From contig OY744517.1 of assembly GCA_963556195.1 (NCBI GenBank), positions 143,250,347-143,314,346 of the forward strand: a stretch of DNA of 64,000 nt, given 5' to 3'. Made by a program: the position numbers and the translations under genes. Shown here in pieces: positions 63,965-64,000 of the stretch. The notes under the pieces are model-generated. The model was not told the origin of the DNA. It ran no database searches and worked only from the letters and a program-made list of their open reading frames with translations. Source of the stretch: Sepiola atlantica (Eukaryota > Mollusca > Cephalopoda > Sepiida > Sepiolidae). Every line of letters starts with the position of its first letter. Position 1 is the stretch's first letter.

Positions 63965-64000
63965 TTGTTCGATCGGAAGAGTCGCGGTACGACAAAACAC
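63965..64000 (+). ncRNA. Degenerate inverted copy of the hammerhead-like motif, cut by window end
   Basis: Plus strand: GATCGGAAGAGTCGCGGTAC, GACAAAACAC. It matches CTGAAGAGTCGCCGTACGAC-GAAACAC of the minus-strand copy, with CTGA changed to CGGA and GAAA to AAAA. With 63896-63941 it forms a head-to-head inverted pair. Confidence 0.5.

Overview
The window looks like a stretch of repeat-dominated, AT-rich animal nuclear DNA, most likely from a mollusc and probably a cephalopod (octopus-like). This is inferred from the very dense long (TA)n tracts, several tRNA-headed short repeats, mariner/Tc1, Helitron and Penelope-like relics, and many short LINE 3' ends. No species can be fixed from the sequence alone. 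I found no convincing host protein-coding exon, no intact tRNA gene, no CRISPR array and no bacterial-type operon. Most long reading frames are translations of microsatellites.

Layout. 1-11600: TA tracts, a fold-back repeat, two minisatellites, a Helitron 3' end, an internally deleted mariner and LINE 3' ends, closing with a 330-bp TA/ATGCAT tract. 11600-24350: a tRNA-headed repeat ending in a hammerhead-like motif, a Penelope/LINE chimera, an 850-bp pyrimidine tract, a Helitron, a pogo-like non-autonomous element, a mariner fragment and a 5S rRNA-derived repeat. 24350-34550: fold-back repeats, four copies of one tRNA-derived SINE, LINE ends and a GC-rich island. 34550-46400: a 600-bp dispersed repeat family, a tandem array made from its 3' part, (ATT)n tracts and three larger LINE ORF2 remnants. 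46400-55100: TA/TC tracts, fold-backs, a second Penelope-type endonuclease relic, a second hammerhead-bearing SINE and a solo-LTR candidate. 55100-64000: mostly unassigned DNA, an RTE-like LINE end, a further copy of the 600-bp repeat, a nearly complete but dead Tc1/mariner transposon, and a hammerhead-like sequence near the right edge.

The most interesting signal is a recurrent CTGANGA - hairpin - GAAAC motif, the conserved core of hammerhead ribozymes. It is seen at seven or more loci, usually a few tens of bases before a (TA)n tract. The best copy (minus strand, 63896-63941) can form all three stems with a GTC cleavage triplet. Two other copies form the 3' part of a tRNA-headed SINE. All function is inferred; nothing here was computed or searched against a database.
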